Positions 1 through 12,275 are shown, counted from the first letter of the stretch. The stretch is 64,000 nucleotides of DNA from Bactrocera neohumeralis (GCF_024586455.1 NC_065922.1:11714089-11778088), one strand, 5' to 3'. Notes: generated by a model not told the origin, from the letters alone. Translations and numbers: made by a program.

Positions 1-583
1 AGAAGAGGCAAGAAACGTGTTGGCGAAGAGGCCAGCGCCTGTCTCTTCGTGGAATGCAAATAAATGATGTGGCGAGTACATAAATATATATTGAGCGGGG
101 CCATAATAAGGTTAATTTTATTATTTGTTTGTAGGACTTCATTCTGGCATGTGTCTACATAGAAGTGTTTGTGTGTGTTGGTGCATAAGTATGCGTTTTA
201 TGTTGCTTCACAGGCAATTTTAACGAATTGAAATGGTGATCCTTATCGCTTAATGGTTGTCAATGTGATGCCATAATGTTTGTGTGTTGTAACAGTTGGT
301 GGCCAGTGGTGCGTGTGTATGTGCAGATATGTATGCATGTGGTATGTATATGTGTTAGTTTATATGATTTCGCTATCGAAATGATTTATGAAGTGAATGC
401 CAGGCCAAAGGATATAAAAATGGAAAATTGAAAGGTAAATGTGGCTGCTTATAATAAATAAAGGGCGAGCCAATTGCAAGTTTAAACTGGAATGCTAACA
501 GGGTTGTATTTCTTTGATATTATTTTAGTATAATTAATTATATTTTCAGACATTTTAAAAACTTTGAAAACTTTGCCTATAAA
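1..583. other. AT-rich non-coding DNA, no gene seen
   Basis: No open frame of note. Positions 130-360 are TG-rich (TGTGTG, TGTATG stretches), a microsatellite-like composition found in many places in this window. I see no recognisable element. Confidence 0.6.
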
Positions 584-1790
584 GAGTGGATATGCACTTT
601 CAAGTGTAAGAAAAGTTAATAAAATTTTAAATTAGTGGCAACTCTATTTTTTTAAATTCAGTTTTAATAAACAAATTATTATTACTTTTGCACAATATGC
701 AATTTCAAGTATCAAAAAGTAAGTAAAATTTCAAATAGGTGGCAACTCTATTTTTTTAATTCTTTTTCCATATGACAAAGTTTTTTTGTTTGCAGAATAT
801 GCACTTTCAAGTGTCAAAAAAGTAAATAAAATTTCAAATAAGTGGCAACTCTATTTTTAAAATGCTGTCTCGATAGACAAATTATTTTTTTTTTAAGAAA
901 ACTGACAATTCCATAATGTTTGTTTCGATTTTAAATTTAAAATTTTATTTTTTAACCCGGCTTAATACTATATTCAGGGTTGCAAATCTTGACAAAAACA
1001 AATTTTAATATTTTTTATTAAATAATATGGTAATACTGCTAATCTTAAGCATAAGTAAGTATATGTGGGCGTATAAATAAAAATTATATTTAACAAATAT
1101 ATTATTAATTTTCAAACCGTTGGCAACCCTCTCATGAATTTTTTTTTAAATATTTTTTTTAATTCTGACAAAGTCTGACGGCATTATAAAAAACTAAAAT
1201 TTATTTATTGTAAATGTTATATCTTTTATTTTTTTTTTAATTGGTGGCAACACTTATTTAATAATTTTTATACAATTTTTTTAATTATCATTTAATAATT
1301 TTTTTTCTTCTGAGAAAGTTTAGCGAAATTTTAAGAATTAAATTTATTCATTATAAAAATTATATGTTTTATTTTTTTATTAATTGATGGCAACCCTTAT
1401 TTAATAATTTGTATATATTTGTTTATTTATCAAATGCCTTGCAAGCACCAACTCTTTACAAATGGGTTAAGCTACAACTACAGCCTATAAAAAATATTAT
1501 TTTATACATTATAAATACATAAATAAAAATCGTTTGCAGGTGGCAACCCGTCTTATTTTTTCATTTTTTTTTGTTTTACGTTTTAACGGCATTATAAAAA
1601 ATACTGTTTATTTATTATTAATATTAATGTTTTTTTTATTTTTTAGTTTGATGGCAACCCTTGTTCAATTGTTTATTTTTTTGTTTCATTAATAAAAAAT
1701 TTTCAACAAACTTTGCGGCCTTATAATCGATTTAGTTTACTACAAAAGCCCATAAACAATATTTTTTTTTTAATTTTATGGACCACCCTG
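584..1790 (+). repeat. Degenerate tandem array with a recurring GTGGCAACYCT box
   Basis: The first three units are clear. Each has ATATGCA, TTTCAAGT, a stretch like AAAATTTCAAAT, and then GTGGCAACTCT followed by a T-run. The box starts at about 635, 739 and 842, a period of 103-104 bp. Diverged boxes (TTGGCAACCCT, GTGGCAACACT, GATGGCAACCCT) continue at about 1120, 1244, 1386, 1540 and 1650 with wider spacing (about 110-155 bp), separated by AT-rich filler. No coding frame exists. It may be a decayed satellite or the inside of a non-autonomous transposon. Confidence 0.65.
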
Positions 1791-2752
1791 TACAAGTAAA
1801 CACATTTACATAAATAAGCATTAACAACAGCTGCATTAGCTCAGAGGTTAACGATTGTCTCGGTATTAGAAAAAATTATGACTAATTGAATTTGCACAAA
1901 ACTAACAACAACTTGTGTTTATTTTATTTGCATGTTCTTCTCAATAATAAATAACTAATAAATAATAAATTGTTGAGCTTTTCTGCTTGCCTCCAATGCG
2001 CAGTTAAATAATTTATTTGAACCTCGAAGGCTGAGCTGTCAAATTAAATATCAATCAAATTGTAGCAGCTTGTAGCCCAAATACACGGTCAATGGCAACT
2101 ACTACGCAGACTTTGGGTCAAAAGCAAAAACAACAAAGAGAACGAGAACAGCGTTTGCATGTCATTAAAAGAGACGATCAATCAAGCATTAATGAGGTGT
2201 TGCGATCAAAATATAACCTGAAGCATAGCACAGGTCACCACGGACTAAAATCAACCTCATACCACTACCACTACTAACACACACTTACACAAATGCATAT
2301 GTATGTATATATGTTTATAATCCCCTGTGGCGCTCTTCTCAACGGCGCTTAAGACTAATTTTGATGCTGTGGACAATATCGATTGAAACATGCGCGATAA
2401 TAACGCAGTAATTTCAACGGCCACAAAGACAAAGCAAGAAAGCGTAATGATTGGTTAGATGAAAAACTAATAATCACAATATTTTCGAGAAGTTGTCAAA
2501 ATGGAGAGAAAAGGCTTAAATATAATGAAATCTAATTTCAAATGACATACATAAAAACATATGTATGTAAACGCCATCAGATTGCACTTCATGAACCACA
2601 ACAATTTTTAATTACCAATTTAAGAAAAAGCTCCGTCCCAACAGTTCCAATCAGACAGATAGCTTAAAAAAGATCACAAGACCAAGACTAATGGAGAGCC
2701 ACAGTAAACAACTGAAATAAGATTCTCCAAAACATATTACGAAACCTATGAA
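1791..2752. other. Unassigned non-coding stretch
   Basis: AT-rich with scattered microsatellite motifs (ATGTATGTATAT near 2300). An open frame at 2092-2277 (61 residues) has low-complexity composition (Q, R, H, Y) and no recognisable domain, so I do not call it a gene. Confidence 0.5.
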
Positions 2753-3194
2753 GAACCCGTAATCAGCAAAATATTGTCGGTTAAGATTTCGAGGTTCCCT
2801 ACTCTTTCAGGGCCTGAATCGAAGCGGGATTGTCCGCATAGACTTTAGACTTTACAGCCCCCATATATCCCCATAGGAAAAAGTGTAACAGTGTGATATC
2901 ATACGATCTTGGTGGCCAATCGATCAACCCAAAACGTGAACTTAGCTGCTCACTGAAATCTTCTCTCAATAAAACCATTGATTGATGCAATGTGAGGGAA
3001 CTGGCGCCGTCTTGTTGAAACCAAATGACGCCGAGATCACGAGCTTCAATTCAAGCCATCCAATATTCGGTTATGATGGCACAATAACGGTCGCCACTGA
3101 CGGAATCGTTCTCACCGGCCACTGAAAAAAATGCCATTACTTGGATCATCCGTTATAAGTCTTAAACCGACAATATTTTGCTAATTACGGGTTC
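2753..3194. repeat. 33-34 bp inverted repeat flanking a transposase relic
   Basis: The left arm at 2753-2785 and the right arm at 3161-3194 are reverse complements apart from one substitution and one 1-base indel. The arms enclose about 375 bp that consists almost entirely of a transposase relic on the minus strand. The arms do not lie where the termini of that transposase family would be expected, because catalytic-domain sequence is cut off at both ends. This looks like a rearrangement or a secondary foldback rather than the element's own TIRs. Confidence 0.75.
2799..3150 (-). mobile_element. Tc1/mariner-superfamily transposase relic (C-terminal catalytic part)
   Basis: Reading on the minus strand, a 63-residue frame at 2799-2990 contains WPPRSYDITLLHFFLWG and KSKVYADNPASIQALKE, the region around the last catalytic aspartate in a DDE/D transposase family. 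Upstream, in a shifted frame with stops, are GDRY, IEARDLG and IWFQQDGAS, which hold the second catalytic aspartate. The N-terminal DNA-binding domain and the first catalytic block are missing. The same family recurs at 20090-21185, 44212-45010 and 56340-57170. Frameshifts and truncation make it a dead copy. Confidence 0.85.
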
Positions 3195-3439
3195 TCGGGT
3201 GTCGGTAAGTTGAACTTAAGTTTTGTACCAGTATATCGGAGGGTAAGTAGAAAGGACGATTAATTGGAACAAATCGTGAAGACTTTCTTTCAACTAGCGG
3301 CAGCTACTTCTGCAACTTCAGACATCGTACTATCTCGGGGTAGTGACACCCTGTAGAGCTTTTTAAGTCTTGTGGAGAAAACTAAACTCGCTGTTAATAA
3401 GTTAAACAACAAAGTCTTAGAAGTATCTAAAAAAACTTC

Positions 3440-3605
3440 AGCAGTGCTTCAGAGACAGCGTTGAAAGTATTAAACGCAGTACCCGCCGGGGGATGCAGAG
3501 AAAGGTGTAGAAGGACCTGGCTTCGTTTGGAATCACCAATTGACGTCACTTTGTTAACTCGGCTATAACCGCATAAGCGGTTTCTACGCCAGTAAAGAAG
3601 TGCTA
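3440..3605 (+). mobile_element. 3' end fragment of the non-LTR retrotransposon family seen at 15868-17572
   Basis: The sequence aligns by eye with the last ~200 bp of the 15868-17572 element: AACGCAGTACCCGCCGGGGG, AGAAGGACCTGG, TTGTTAACTCGGCTATAACC and TCTACGCCAGTAAAGAAG. It ends at the same 3' terminus and lacks everything upstream, as expected of a severely 5'-truncated insertion. A small stem (3568-3572 with 3577-3581, ACCGC/GCGGT) closes an ATAA loop. Confidence 0.85.
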
Positions 3606-4430
3606 TCTTTTCGGATTTAAAGGGAACCTCTTTGGTCTTCTTCTCTTGGTAGATAATCATCACTTTGATATTCTTCTAATCTTATCTTCTAGTCTTATTA
3701 TCTTATTGTCTTCCCCTTAGATTAACCCTAAGACTTCCTAAATTGTTTTGTCCACGCAATTTGTCTTCGTTTAGATTTTCCAAAACGAAAACCAAATTGA
3801 TATTTATACTTCTCGGATTAATGAGTAATACTACCGTGGACTCTTAAAAAAGTAACAAGAAATATTTTACATACATTTGACCTAAGGACTTTGTATTCAT
3901 GACAGATTTGTTAGCACATTAATGTTTCCAAATGAGATCGCAGTTAATGTTATCGAGATGTACCATATATTTCGTCCGATATCCCTGACTAACGGTAGGC
4001 AATCATACTAATGAGTGCAATATTATATCTGAGAAAGCAATTTGTTTTTTTATATCCGGTTTCCTAATTTATTGCAACAAAGTCGTAGGTAACTGCAAAG
4101 CAGATGGGCTGGCAAGAAAAGTCTCCGCCATCAGCAGAATGGACTCTTCATGCATTTTACTATTGGATAGTGTTGCGCGGTAGTTGGGATAGTGCTGTGT
4201 TACCACCAGATCTGGTGTTTTCGCAAGATCGTTTTGGGCCAAAATCAATCCCATCAATAAGGCTAGCCTTTCCTTAGTTATGGGAATTCTTGAATACTGG
4301 TCTCTACCCTATTAGCGTTCTCGCTGTAAACTTAAAAATCTTACCGGATGACAGCCCTAAAAGCAGTTTCGAAGAAGATGGAGCAGACGAAGAAAAAAAG
4401 GCTAACTTAGGTTGCACAAATACAAAATAT
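3606..4430. other. Unassigned; one unidentified open frame
   Basis: A minus-strand frame at 4069-4257 gives 62 residues of ordinary, non-repetitive composition (starting MMGLILAQNDLAK). I recognise no family, and there are no splice or promoter signals I would rely on. It could be a scrap of a degraded element. Confidence 0.4.
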
Positions 4431-4436
4431 TCCTTA

Positions 4437-4520
4437 GAAGAACTTTGAGCGGTCAGTTTGTGCGGCAGCTTTTTGCTATAGTAACTCGATCTGTACAATT
4501 TCTTCGATCTGATTTCTTAG
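4437..4520 (+). repeat. Fragment of interspersed repeat family A
   Basis: GCGGTCAGTTTGTGCGGCAG followed by GCTATAGTAACTCGATCTG and ACAATTTCTTCG matches part of the 154-bp module of family A (best copy 40243-41475). Only about half a module remains. Confidence 0.6.
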
Positions 4521-5870
4521 GCAATTGCTGAATGAATTTCTTAATAAATAAACACCTTCTTGGTGAAATCTCAACACTTCATTTTGATAGTAGCGCCTTT
4601 GCGAGATTGCGGCTTAACCATTTGGGAGCTCACTCTCTCACTCACTCAAAAATCTCACTGAGCTGATGGATATTGAAATTTAACATCTACGCAGATTTAT
4701 ATTGACCTCAATGTGCTTTGTTGATTTATAAGATCTGATACTGGAGTTCTATACTGTGGCTTCACAAGGACTACTTATAATGGTCCAAGTGCGATACCCT
4801 TCTTCAGCATTAGCCATCGAATCTAACCTAACCTAGAGTTTTTGTGCTGTGTGCCTGGTACATTCGCTATGAAGATACCTTTGAGGTTAGGTTGACGAAA
4901 ACGGAGAGGAATATTGAATCTACAATTATTGCCTTTTCAGTAAATAGTCTAGCACCTGCCTGAATGTAGAACGGAGTGTATTTTGGAAGGAGTGGATATC
5001 ACTCTTTCATAATTTAGTAGCGTATTTGTTATGTCTGTATCATGGGTTCTGAGCACTAGTAGGTAGTATGAAGTATGATAGACCAAATGGCTACAAAACA
5101 AGTAGGTGGATCCAAAATAGTAAATTCTAGCTTTAGCTTTGATACACAGTTTCTGTACAAGAGATCACCTGAGTTCGCTTTGTCATCACATTAACTTCTA
5201 TATCGATCTATACTCTCACAAGCATGCGTTGGAAGATAGGGAAAGTAAAATACCATTGAAAACAGGAAGTACAAGGCAGTAGAGAACCAAAACTTTCACA
5301 AGTCGGTAGTTGTCTGATATTTTTCAACATTTTGAAAGTTTTAAGACTTATAAAAGGATGGATTATGCATCGATGTGGAACAAAAACAAGTTCTATGATC
5401 TCAGATCTAACTTAATGAAATTCTATGCACACATTTCTATTCAAATTTAACAGCAGAATTTACACTAAAAAGTCATTTAACCTGTTAGCAGGACTAGAAC
5501 AAACAAAGAAACATCTAGAAACGATGAAAATATAAGAAAAGATTTTAAATTAAACAAAATCTAAATATGTGGAAGCCAGTGAAGCAAACGCTTAAAGCAC
5601 TCTTTCGACTGCAACCAGAATGAAGAAGGGCTCATGTCTGCCCATAGACAACAGCTAACTGATAGCAAGTGATATCAATGCGATAAGCGGATCATCCGCT
5701 CTGGTCACAACAGCAATAACAATAACAACAACAAGAACAATAACCACCACAAACATTAAGACAGTCATCAAGCGATCGCAGCAACGATCGTCAACCGCAT
5801 CCACCGGCCATGTCAGCGTTATTTAAGGTTAATAAATAATATTGATTTGACTGTTCGTTGAAAATGAGAC
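4521..5870. other. Unassigned non-coding stretch
   Basis: No frame or repeat that I recognise. It includes a short CCTAA duplication near 4811 and CAACAA-type microsatellite at about 5700-5760. Confidence 0.5.
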
Positions 5871-6300
5871 AAAGCCAGACACAGTCAGACACAGCCAGAG
5901 TCAGCGGCAGCGAGCTGGGGTGCGTGCAACAACAACACTTCTACAGCGGCGTCATCGGTTAGCTCGCCGGTTAGTGGCTGCCTGGCGGCGACTGGCGTGC
6001 GGGACGTGCGGGCGTTGCAAGAGCGTTGGCTCGAGCGTCAGCATTGCGTGGTAGTCGGGAATTGGACGCGGCTAAGAAGCCTGTTGACAATATCTCCTCT
6101 GCGTTCGCTCCGCAGCCGCTTCCAACGCGTCTCAAAGCGCGTATCTACACCATCTTCTTCATGCGCTTCCAGTTGTTGTTGTTGTCACCATCGTCGCCAA
6201 CGACGTGGTCGTCGGCGCACCGCAGCGGGATTAACGGCGCTTATCTGCTGATGCCGATCAATAAACGTGGAACCGCTGCATCGTAACTCTTAATGCGCAT
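5871..6300. other. GC-richer unique island, possible regulatory DNA
   Basis: This stretch is clearly richer in G+C and CpG than its surroundings (for example 5990-6140). Overlapping frames at 5997-6286 are arginine/serine/cysteine-rich low-complexity translations without domains. No transposon signature is present. It could be an enhancer, a distal promoter or a non-coding exon. There is no direct evidence for any of these. Confidence 0.35.
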
Positions 6301-7546
6301 ATCGATTACGCTGTCGTGCAACAAGTTGATAAATAATTCCCCATGTTTACTGTTTATGGTCGCGACTGTGTTTCTGAGTTATTGTTGTTGTTGTGACTGC
6401 GACATGCAAGGCGACATAAATTTTCGGTGGAAGGATTCTCCATCTTCGCAGAGTGGACAGGTTCTGGGCTGTTTATATTGTGGTTGTTGTTGTTGTTGTT
6501 TTCTTTTTTTTTTTGCTTCAGCATGGTATTAATTTCACTTAAATGAAATAAGTTAAATTTAATTGTTATGTTGGATGCACTGCTGCCATTGTGGTCTTTC
6601 TGGTCCCATTTCTTCGTGTTTGGCCGGTTGAGTGTTGGATTACAGTACAGTTTGAAGAATGTTACGGCATTACATGAAGTGAAACTGCTCGGTGACAGAC
6701 AGAATGACATACGGCAACTATTTTTTTTATTATTTGGAAAAGACCTCGTCAAGAAACCTTCGACCGGTAGTTGGTAGTTATTTTATAGTCTCCTCTTCTT
6801 CTATCTCCTGACTGATTCTACAATAGACATTATATGGTTTTCGTAGTGTGCTGGCACCTGTTTAGTACTCCTATTAGGGTTCTTATGTTATTCCTTTTGA
6901 TTTTCAATAGGCGGAATGTGCGGCCTACATTCCATTCATACCACGTTTGCCTGCTTGTTAAGCAAGTTTGGGACTGATTCCAGCGAAACTCAGTTATTTC
7001 TGTAACCTAATTGTCGACTAAGTATCTATATGTAGCCAGAGTCCTCTTTTTCGGAGTCTAATTGTAGGGTGCCTACTCTGCTTCAACATTTCCAGTAATA
7101 TCATGATATCCAGGAACTCATTGCAGGTTTATCGTGATATAAGAAGGTAGATCCACTAAGAGATCAAGGCATTATTTCACTATCTTCAATGAAACCCTAA
7201 GAGACTTTAGTGGTTTCTAAACCGCCTGACTATCTGTATATACAAACATATTTCTTGTTGTAAGCACACTCCTTTTCAGAAAAAGAAGGCTTTCTTTAAT
7301 CGCTTGAAAGACACTGCAGCGGTTTGGTAGTGGGAAGGCGATTATGGAGTTATTTACTATATATAAGTGTAAATAATCTAGAGATACCTGTTTCGAGAAA
7401 CATGCTCTTTACTAACTTCGCGATAGAACAACGCAAAACACATAGAATTCTGCACAGAGTATCAGGAGGCAGCCTTTTCAATTTACAATCGCTGTCCACC
7501 CTTTCTACTTCGTTGGCAATTATGTTTTAGTGAAACGAGTTTAAAC
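6301..7546. other. Unassigned; TTG/TGT microsatellites
   Basis: TTGTTGTTG runs at 6380-6400 and 6483-6500 create long but low-complexity frames on both strands (6293-6532, 6354-6752). Nothing recognisable was found between 6800 and 7540. Confidence 0.5.
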
Positions 7547-7996
7547 ATGTCCACGTCAGGTACACGAAAACGTGATCGAGCCGAAACAAGCAACATTCCA
7601 GCCCAAGCAACATTCCAAGAGGTGGACTTCACAGGAGAATCAGCAGCAGATGACGATGTGCTATCGGTTGGAAAGATGGTAGTTCCCTTTTTTTTTGGGA
7701 TTCAAGAGGCGACAATCGGGCTCTACAATACCGAACTAATGGATCAATTTGAAGCCGAATTGCAAAAAACCGGCCTCATTAACCGAAAAAATAAACATAA
7801 GCGCACATCATCTTACACTTTCGCCGTCGCCTTGGTCGAATTGTTCAAACTGGCCTACGAACGGCTGTCCCATTCACTACATTCTCAAGATTTAGCTCCA
7901 TTCCGTTTTTTTTTTGGCTTGCAGACTTCTAAGAAATCTCATTTATCGGATGAGTTAAAGATTATAAACCAACACTGTGTAAAGAGACGTGCTTGA
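7547..7996 (+). pseudogene. 149-codon open frame with a mariner-like catalytic scrap at its C-terminus
   Basis: This frame is open from an ATG. Residues ~1-50 are an acidic, S/T-rich stretch I do not recognise. From about residue 82, NKHKRTSSYTFAVALVELFK and then SHSLHSQDLAPFRFFFG resemble, in decayed form, the transposase pattern DNAxxHT...L...HPxYSPDLAPxDFxLF around the second and third catalytic aspartates. The second aspartate is not preserved and the third is altered. Two T-runs (about 7688 and 7907) each encode FFFG, so the frame may depend on homopolymer length. It is probably a relic rather than a gene, and the N-terminal half is unexplained. Confidence 0.4.
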
Positions 7997-10560
7997 TGGT
8001 CGTTCGGCCCAAGATCGTTCCACAAAATCTTCCATAAACCAGATTTGTACAACTCCAATTGTTGACGGATGGACTCATTCAGGTCTTCCTAAGAATGAAA
8101 GAGTGGCAACGCAGTGAAATCAGAAGGATGAATGAGGAGTAAGTCTGAATGACGTGACTGACGAGCCGAACGGCTAAGCTTGGCCCCACGATGTAATGCT
8201 TAACGGCAGTTCCGTGGGGCAAATAAACAAGCGAAGACAATGGAGTTAAGGGTTTAGTACGTAGGCGTATTGGTCTCTGCATTAGCGGCCAATACGAATC
8301 GTCCGTCGGAAAATGACGGTATCTTTTGAAGATTCCCCCTCCAAAATCAAAAAAAAAAAAAAGGTCTCCTTCGATATTCTTCTCCACAGGAGCAGTAGCG
8401 TCTTCGGTCGGCACTGTACGGCGTCTCTGAGCACGGGTATTATCCATTAGAATAAAAGTTTTGTGAAACCAATACACGGTTGCTCAAATTACCGACTCTG
8501 CAGCATGATTATGTCGACCGAATTTGTAATATTTCTACATTTTACCCTTTCATAAAAATAAGCTCCTTCTTTCATGCATTTTCAGTTCAACTAAACTGAA
8601 AGCATTGACTTCATAAAAAAATAATGGCGTCACCTCCTTCAACAAAAATTTCGAAGTGTTTTTTTCCAAAACCAGTAGCTGTTCAATAATAATTAAAAAA
8701 GTAATTTCAATCACCAGCGAGCTCATCATCAGTGTCCACCAGTTTGCCTCACATTATTTTTCTACCAAAATTTCCAGCGCTCTCCAAATAATTGCTCAAA
8801 TGAGTACACACATATATAATAAAAAGAGTGTAACTAACACACGTTTCAACACGATTTCGCTGACGTCGTCGCCGCCTCCATGCGACCGATGCGCCCACGA
8901 GGACCACACAGCGCGCCACGGAGCAACGCTCAGCTAACGAAGTGTTATAAATTGCCGAGTGAACGATGAGAAGAACAAGCAATTTACAACAATTTCGATT
9001 AAAATCAATATTTAATAATGCAAACACATGTACAAACAACAACAAATTATCAACTTACATATACATATGTATGTGTGTGTGAGTGTGTGTGCAAATTTGC
9101 CTCGCTTGTTTATATAAATAATGTGAATCGTGACAAGCCACGAGGATGACGGCGAACACAACAAGGCGCTACGACACTGCAGACCCTACGCTGGGTGGGT
9201 TGGACCGCAAGAAGACGCATAGCCCAGGGCTGGGTGATGAAAGCTCCAAACGAACGGCAAATATTTGTGTACGTGTGTGTGTGTGTGTGCTGCATTTTGA
9301 TGCAATAAACTTTGGTGGCAACGAGAAGTGCTCTTGCAATCTCCTGTTGTTGTTGTAGACATTCTTGTTGTTGTTTGTGTGGTTGTTGCTGTTGCAATTT
9401 GTCAGTTGGCGGTTGGGTAATCACCACTTGTTATAAAGACTGTAATTAGGCGCCCATTAAAAGGGTGGTCCACGCATGTCCACACACAGCTCCGTCCGTC
9501 CTTCCATAGCACGTAGCCAACAAGCACTGTCTCCGTTCGGCGAACACACACGCGGCGACGCGTTGCAACAACGTGTTCGGCCTTTGTCGTCGATCAACAA
9601 TCAAAACACGCCCCTGCGCACGCCTAATAAATAACGCTCGGACGCAAGCGAAAAATCGCCCGAAAGCCCGAAAGCCAGGCGAAAACGCGCGTTCTCATTT
9701 CAGCGTGCCTTTCCGTGTCTGTATGTGTGCGTGTGTTGGGGCTAAACAAATAGGCATATTTAATAATTGCAGCATTGAGTAAAGTGCAATTTTATGAAGG
9801 GCGGACAGTTTGCGTACAGTTTATTCACCTGCCACCGCCGGGCGTGATGCTGCAGCAACGGCGGAGCCCCGGACAGGCGACTCACCTCAGCTCCTAACCA
9901 TGCTTGTGTAACATATGTTTTATATGTGTGTGTGCGCTTGCGTACGAGTGCAAATTTCACGCCTGCCAGCTATTTGCCAACGAACGAAATGTTAAATTGA
10001 TTTCATGATTTTAATCGCTGTTTTAAGTCAACCAACTCTCCTCGGTCGCCTCGTACACACTCGTCTGTGTACTGGTATACACACATGCACACAAACATAC
10101 ATAAAATATAGATGTGATTTCACGCTCTTCAGCGTATTTGCTCCAGTTTCAGCTGGGCTAAGTGGCGTCGCCTGCCTTGTTAGCGCTGAATTGTTGTATT
10201 TGCTTGGCAAAGTGCTTGTTTGAATTTAGCACAGCATTAAATTTCCCCAACAATATAATTAAAATGCAATTGCCGCTCTGGGGAAATGCCTAAACACAAA
10301 TACAACGAGTACATGTAAATGTGTGGTATAAATTGTTGTGGTAAGGAATGCTGTCTAAATCTCGATTGCGGTTTTTTAATGGTAATATCTGTAAGTATTT
10401 AATATACAATGTGGATTTTTTTTTTTAATATATGTACGTACTTTGTTAAGGGCGTTTGAAGATCTGTTTTTTCGATGAGGCCATACTTTTTCCGGAGTAA
10501 GTTTTTTGGACATCTGTTACCTGTTGATATTTATGATGAACAGACTTAAACTGTAACAAT
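7997..10560. other. Unassigned; GC-richer islands and microsatellites
   Basis: No gene was found. Positions 8860-8940 and 9480-9720 are CpG-richer than average. TGTGTG repeats lie at about 9070-9090 and 9270-9290, and TTGTTG repeats near 9350-9390. Overlapping frames on both strands here (8079-8477, 8749-9045, 9110-9427) lack domains and look like chance frames through low-complexity DNA. Confidence 0.45.
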
Positions 10561-10574
10561 GTTTGCAATTCGTG

Positions 10575-11565
10575 CATTTATTACCAACATTATGGTTCGG
10601 TTCGCCAACAATCGTTCGTTGAAATCAACCAGTACAGTCGGTAATTCAAGCATTCATGGATTTCGATTTCACATCACGTTTACACTAGTGGATAAGTATT
10701 ACGCAACCTGAGAATGGCCACAGAGTGCACAAAGACGCTATTACCGCTGTAAAGCAGAGCATCGAAAGGAGACTCGAATGAGTCCATCCGCCTTTTCGTG
10801 CAACAGTTGGAGCCGTGCCCATCCACTTTATGGAAGTTTTCGCGGAAGGATCTTGGTTTGTGGGCTAACAAAATCGAACTCGTGAAGTAATTGAAACCAA
10901 ACGACCATCAAACGCGTCGCACTTTCGGTGAATGGGCCCAAAAGGAGTTGGCCACCGATACCGATTTTCACAAAGCAAATTTTGTTCACAGATGAAACTC
11001 ACTTTTGGTATTAGTAAACAAAATTATCACATATGAAGTGATAATAATCCTTTGGCCATTGTTGAGACGACGTTAAATCCTCAAAAAGGCACTGTCGGTA
11101 TGCTCTATAGCAGAGGGTGAATGAGGAACGCTATAGAGCCATGCTTAATAACTTTTTAATGCCTCCATCGGAGAATAATGATATGGACAACCTTTGGCTA
11201 CAAAAAGAGGGCACTACTTCTCATACAGTGAACGCAACAATCAATAAATCGAAGGCAGCTTTTGAAGCGCGCATTATCTCGCTTCGTGGTCTCCAAGTTG
11301 GTACGATTTAACACCACCGGACTGGTTTTTATGAAGTCACTTGTCTACGCAGATAACCCCGAGACGATTGACACATTGCAGGAGAATATTTGGTGCATTG
11401 TTGCTGCTATATAGCTTTACGTCCTGCAAAAAGTGATCGAAATTTGAGCCTCTTGGTTGGAATTTTTTCGAGCCAGTCGCGGCGAACACTTGCTCGGAAT
11501 CATTTTTATCTTTATAATAAAGTTGAATATAAAATTAAATTATCTAGTTTTATATCTTCGTAAAA
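10575..11565 (+). mobile_element. Tc1/mariner-like transposase relic (second subfamily)
   Basis: On the plus strand, in broken frames, the order of a DDE/D transposase is visible: an N-terminal part (~10610-10760), a first catalytic block near 10990 reading LFTDETHFW, and the 64-residue frame at 11117-11311 with NEERYRAMLNNFLMPPSEN and NDMDNLWLQKEGTTSHTVNA. In the latter the expected QQDGATSHT has become QKEGTTSHT, so the second catalytic aspartate is lost. Downstream, ACTTGTCTACGCAGATAACC corresponds to the VYADNP part of the third block. Stops and frameshifts are frequent. Confidence 0.8.
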
Positions 11566-11589
11566 ACCACATGCTTCAAGGAGCATAAT

Positions 11590-11765
11590 TCTGCAGATAG
11601 GTGGAGTCGGACTAATGCCACGCCCACAAAATGGCGTTAATCGAAAGTCAAGCCAAAAATTAAGATTGAAAATTCTGAAATGACATCGAGCTATGAAGAA
11701 GCATCTATGGTTAAATCTTTTTTAAGTGCGCTAGCCCCTAGTAAGTTTATTGCACAAACCTAACA
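11590..11765. repeat. Possible diverged fragment of interspersed repeat family B
   Basis: TGCCACGCCCACAAAATGGC followed by AATCGAAAG and later AGCCCCTAGTAAGTTT resembles the core of family B (37800-38600 and 54030-55078). The match is short and diverged. Confidence 0.45.
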
Positions 11766-11862
11766 AAAGCGAAATGAATCTGAATATCTGCTCAGAGCGA
11801 GTATTTCTAGCATCTCAGAAAACTCTTAGAAAAAATATAAAATCGGAAGATAACCACTCCCT

Positions 11863-12275
11863 ATTCTTCTTTATTGACGAAGGTTATAGCCGAACTTACA
11901 ACTTCCTTTTCGCGGCTTGGCGCCAATTGGAGACTCCAACCGAAGCCAGGTCCTTCTCCTCCTGATCTCTTTAACGGACTGGAGAGCTTCTTCTTACTCT
12001 CCTTACCCTGGCGGGCGACGAATACTCTCAGGGCTGGAGTGTTTTCATCCATTCGGACGACATGACCTAGCCAGCGTAGCCGCTGTCTCTTAATCTCGGA
12101 AACTCGTTACGACGACTCATCAGATATTATCATCGTTTATTCTTCAGAATCATATAACAGGACAGAAGTGTGAGTGACTTGTAGAATTTCGTTTTTTTTC
12201 GGCGAGAGAGGACATTACTTCTCAATTCCCTACTTAGTCCGAAGTAGCACCTTTATACCAAATAGCGGAATATAC
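11863..12275 (-). mobile_element. 3' end fragment of the non-LTR retrotransposon family (minus strand)
   Basis: Read on the minus strand, this matches the terminal ~400 bp of the 15868-17572 element: the conserved endpoint frame (RLRWLGHVVRMDENTPAL, from 12080 back to about 12020), the GRGRP-like region, and the 3' terminus CAATAAAGAAGAATAG at 11863. The small 3' hairpin is eroded here. Upstream it becomes unrecognisable near 12275. Confidence 0.85.

Noticed and set aside
1831..1862. tRNA-like string GCATTAGCTCAGAGGTTAAC
   Set aside because: It looks like an A-box region, but no B box, anticodon arm or acceptor pairing could be found downstream.
2092..2277. 61-codon ATG frame
   Set aside because: QKQKQQRERE and YHYHY composition without family similarity; AT-rich context with no promoter or splice evidence.
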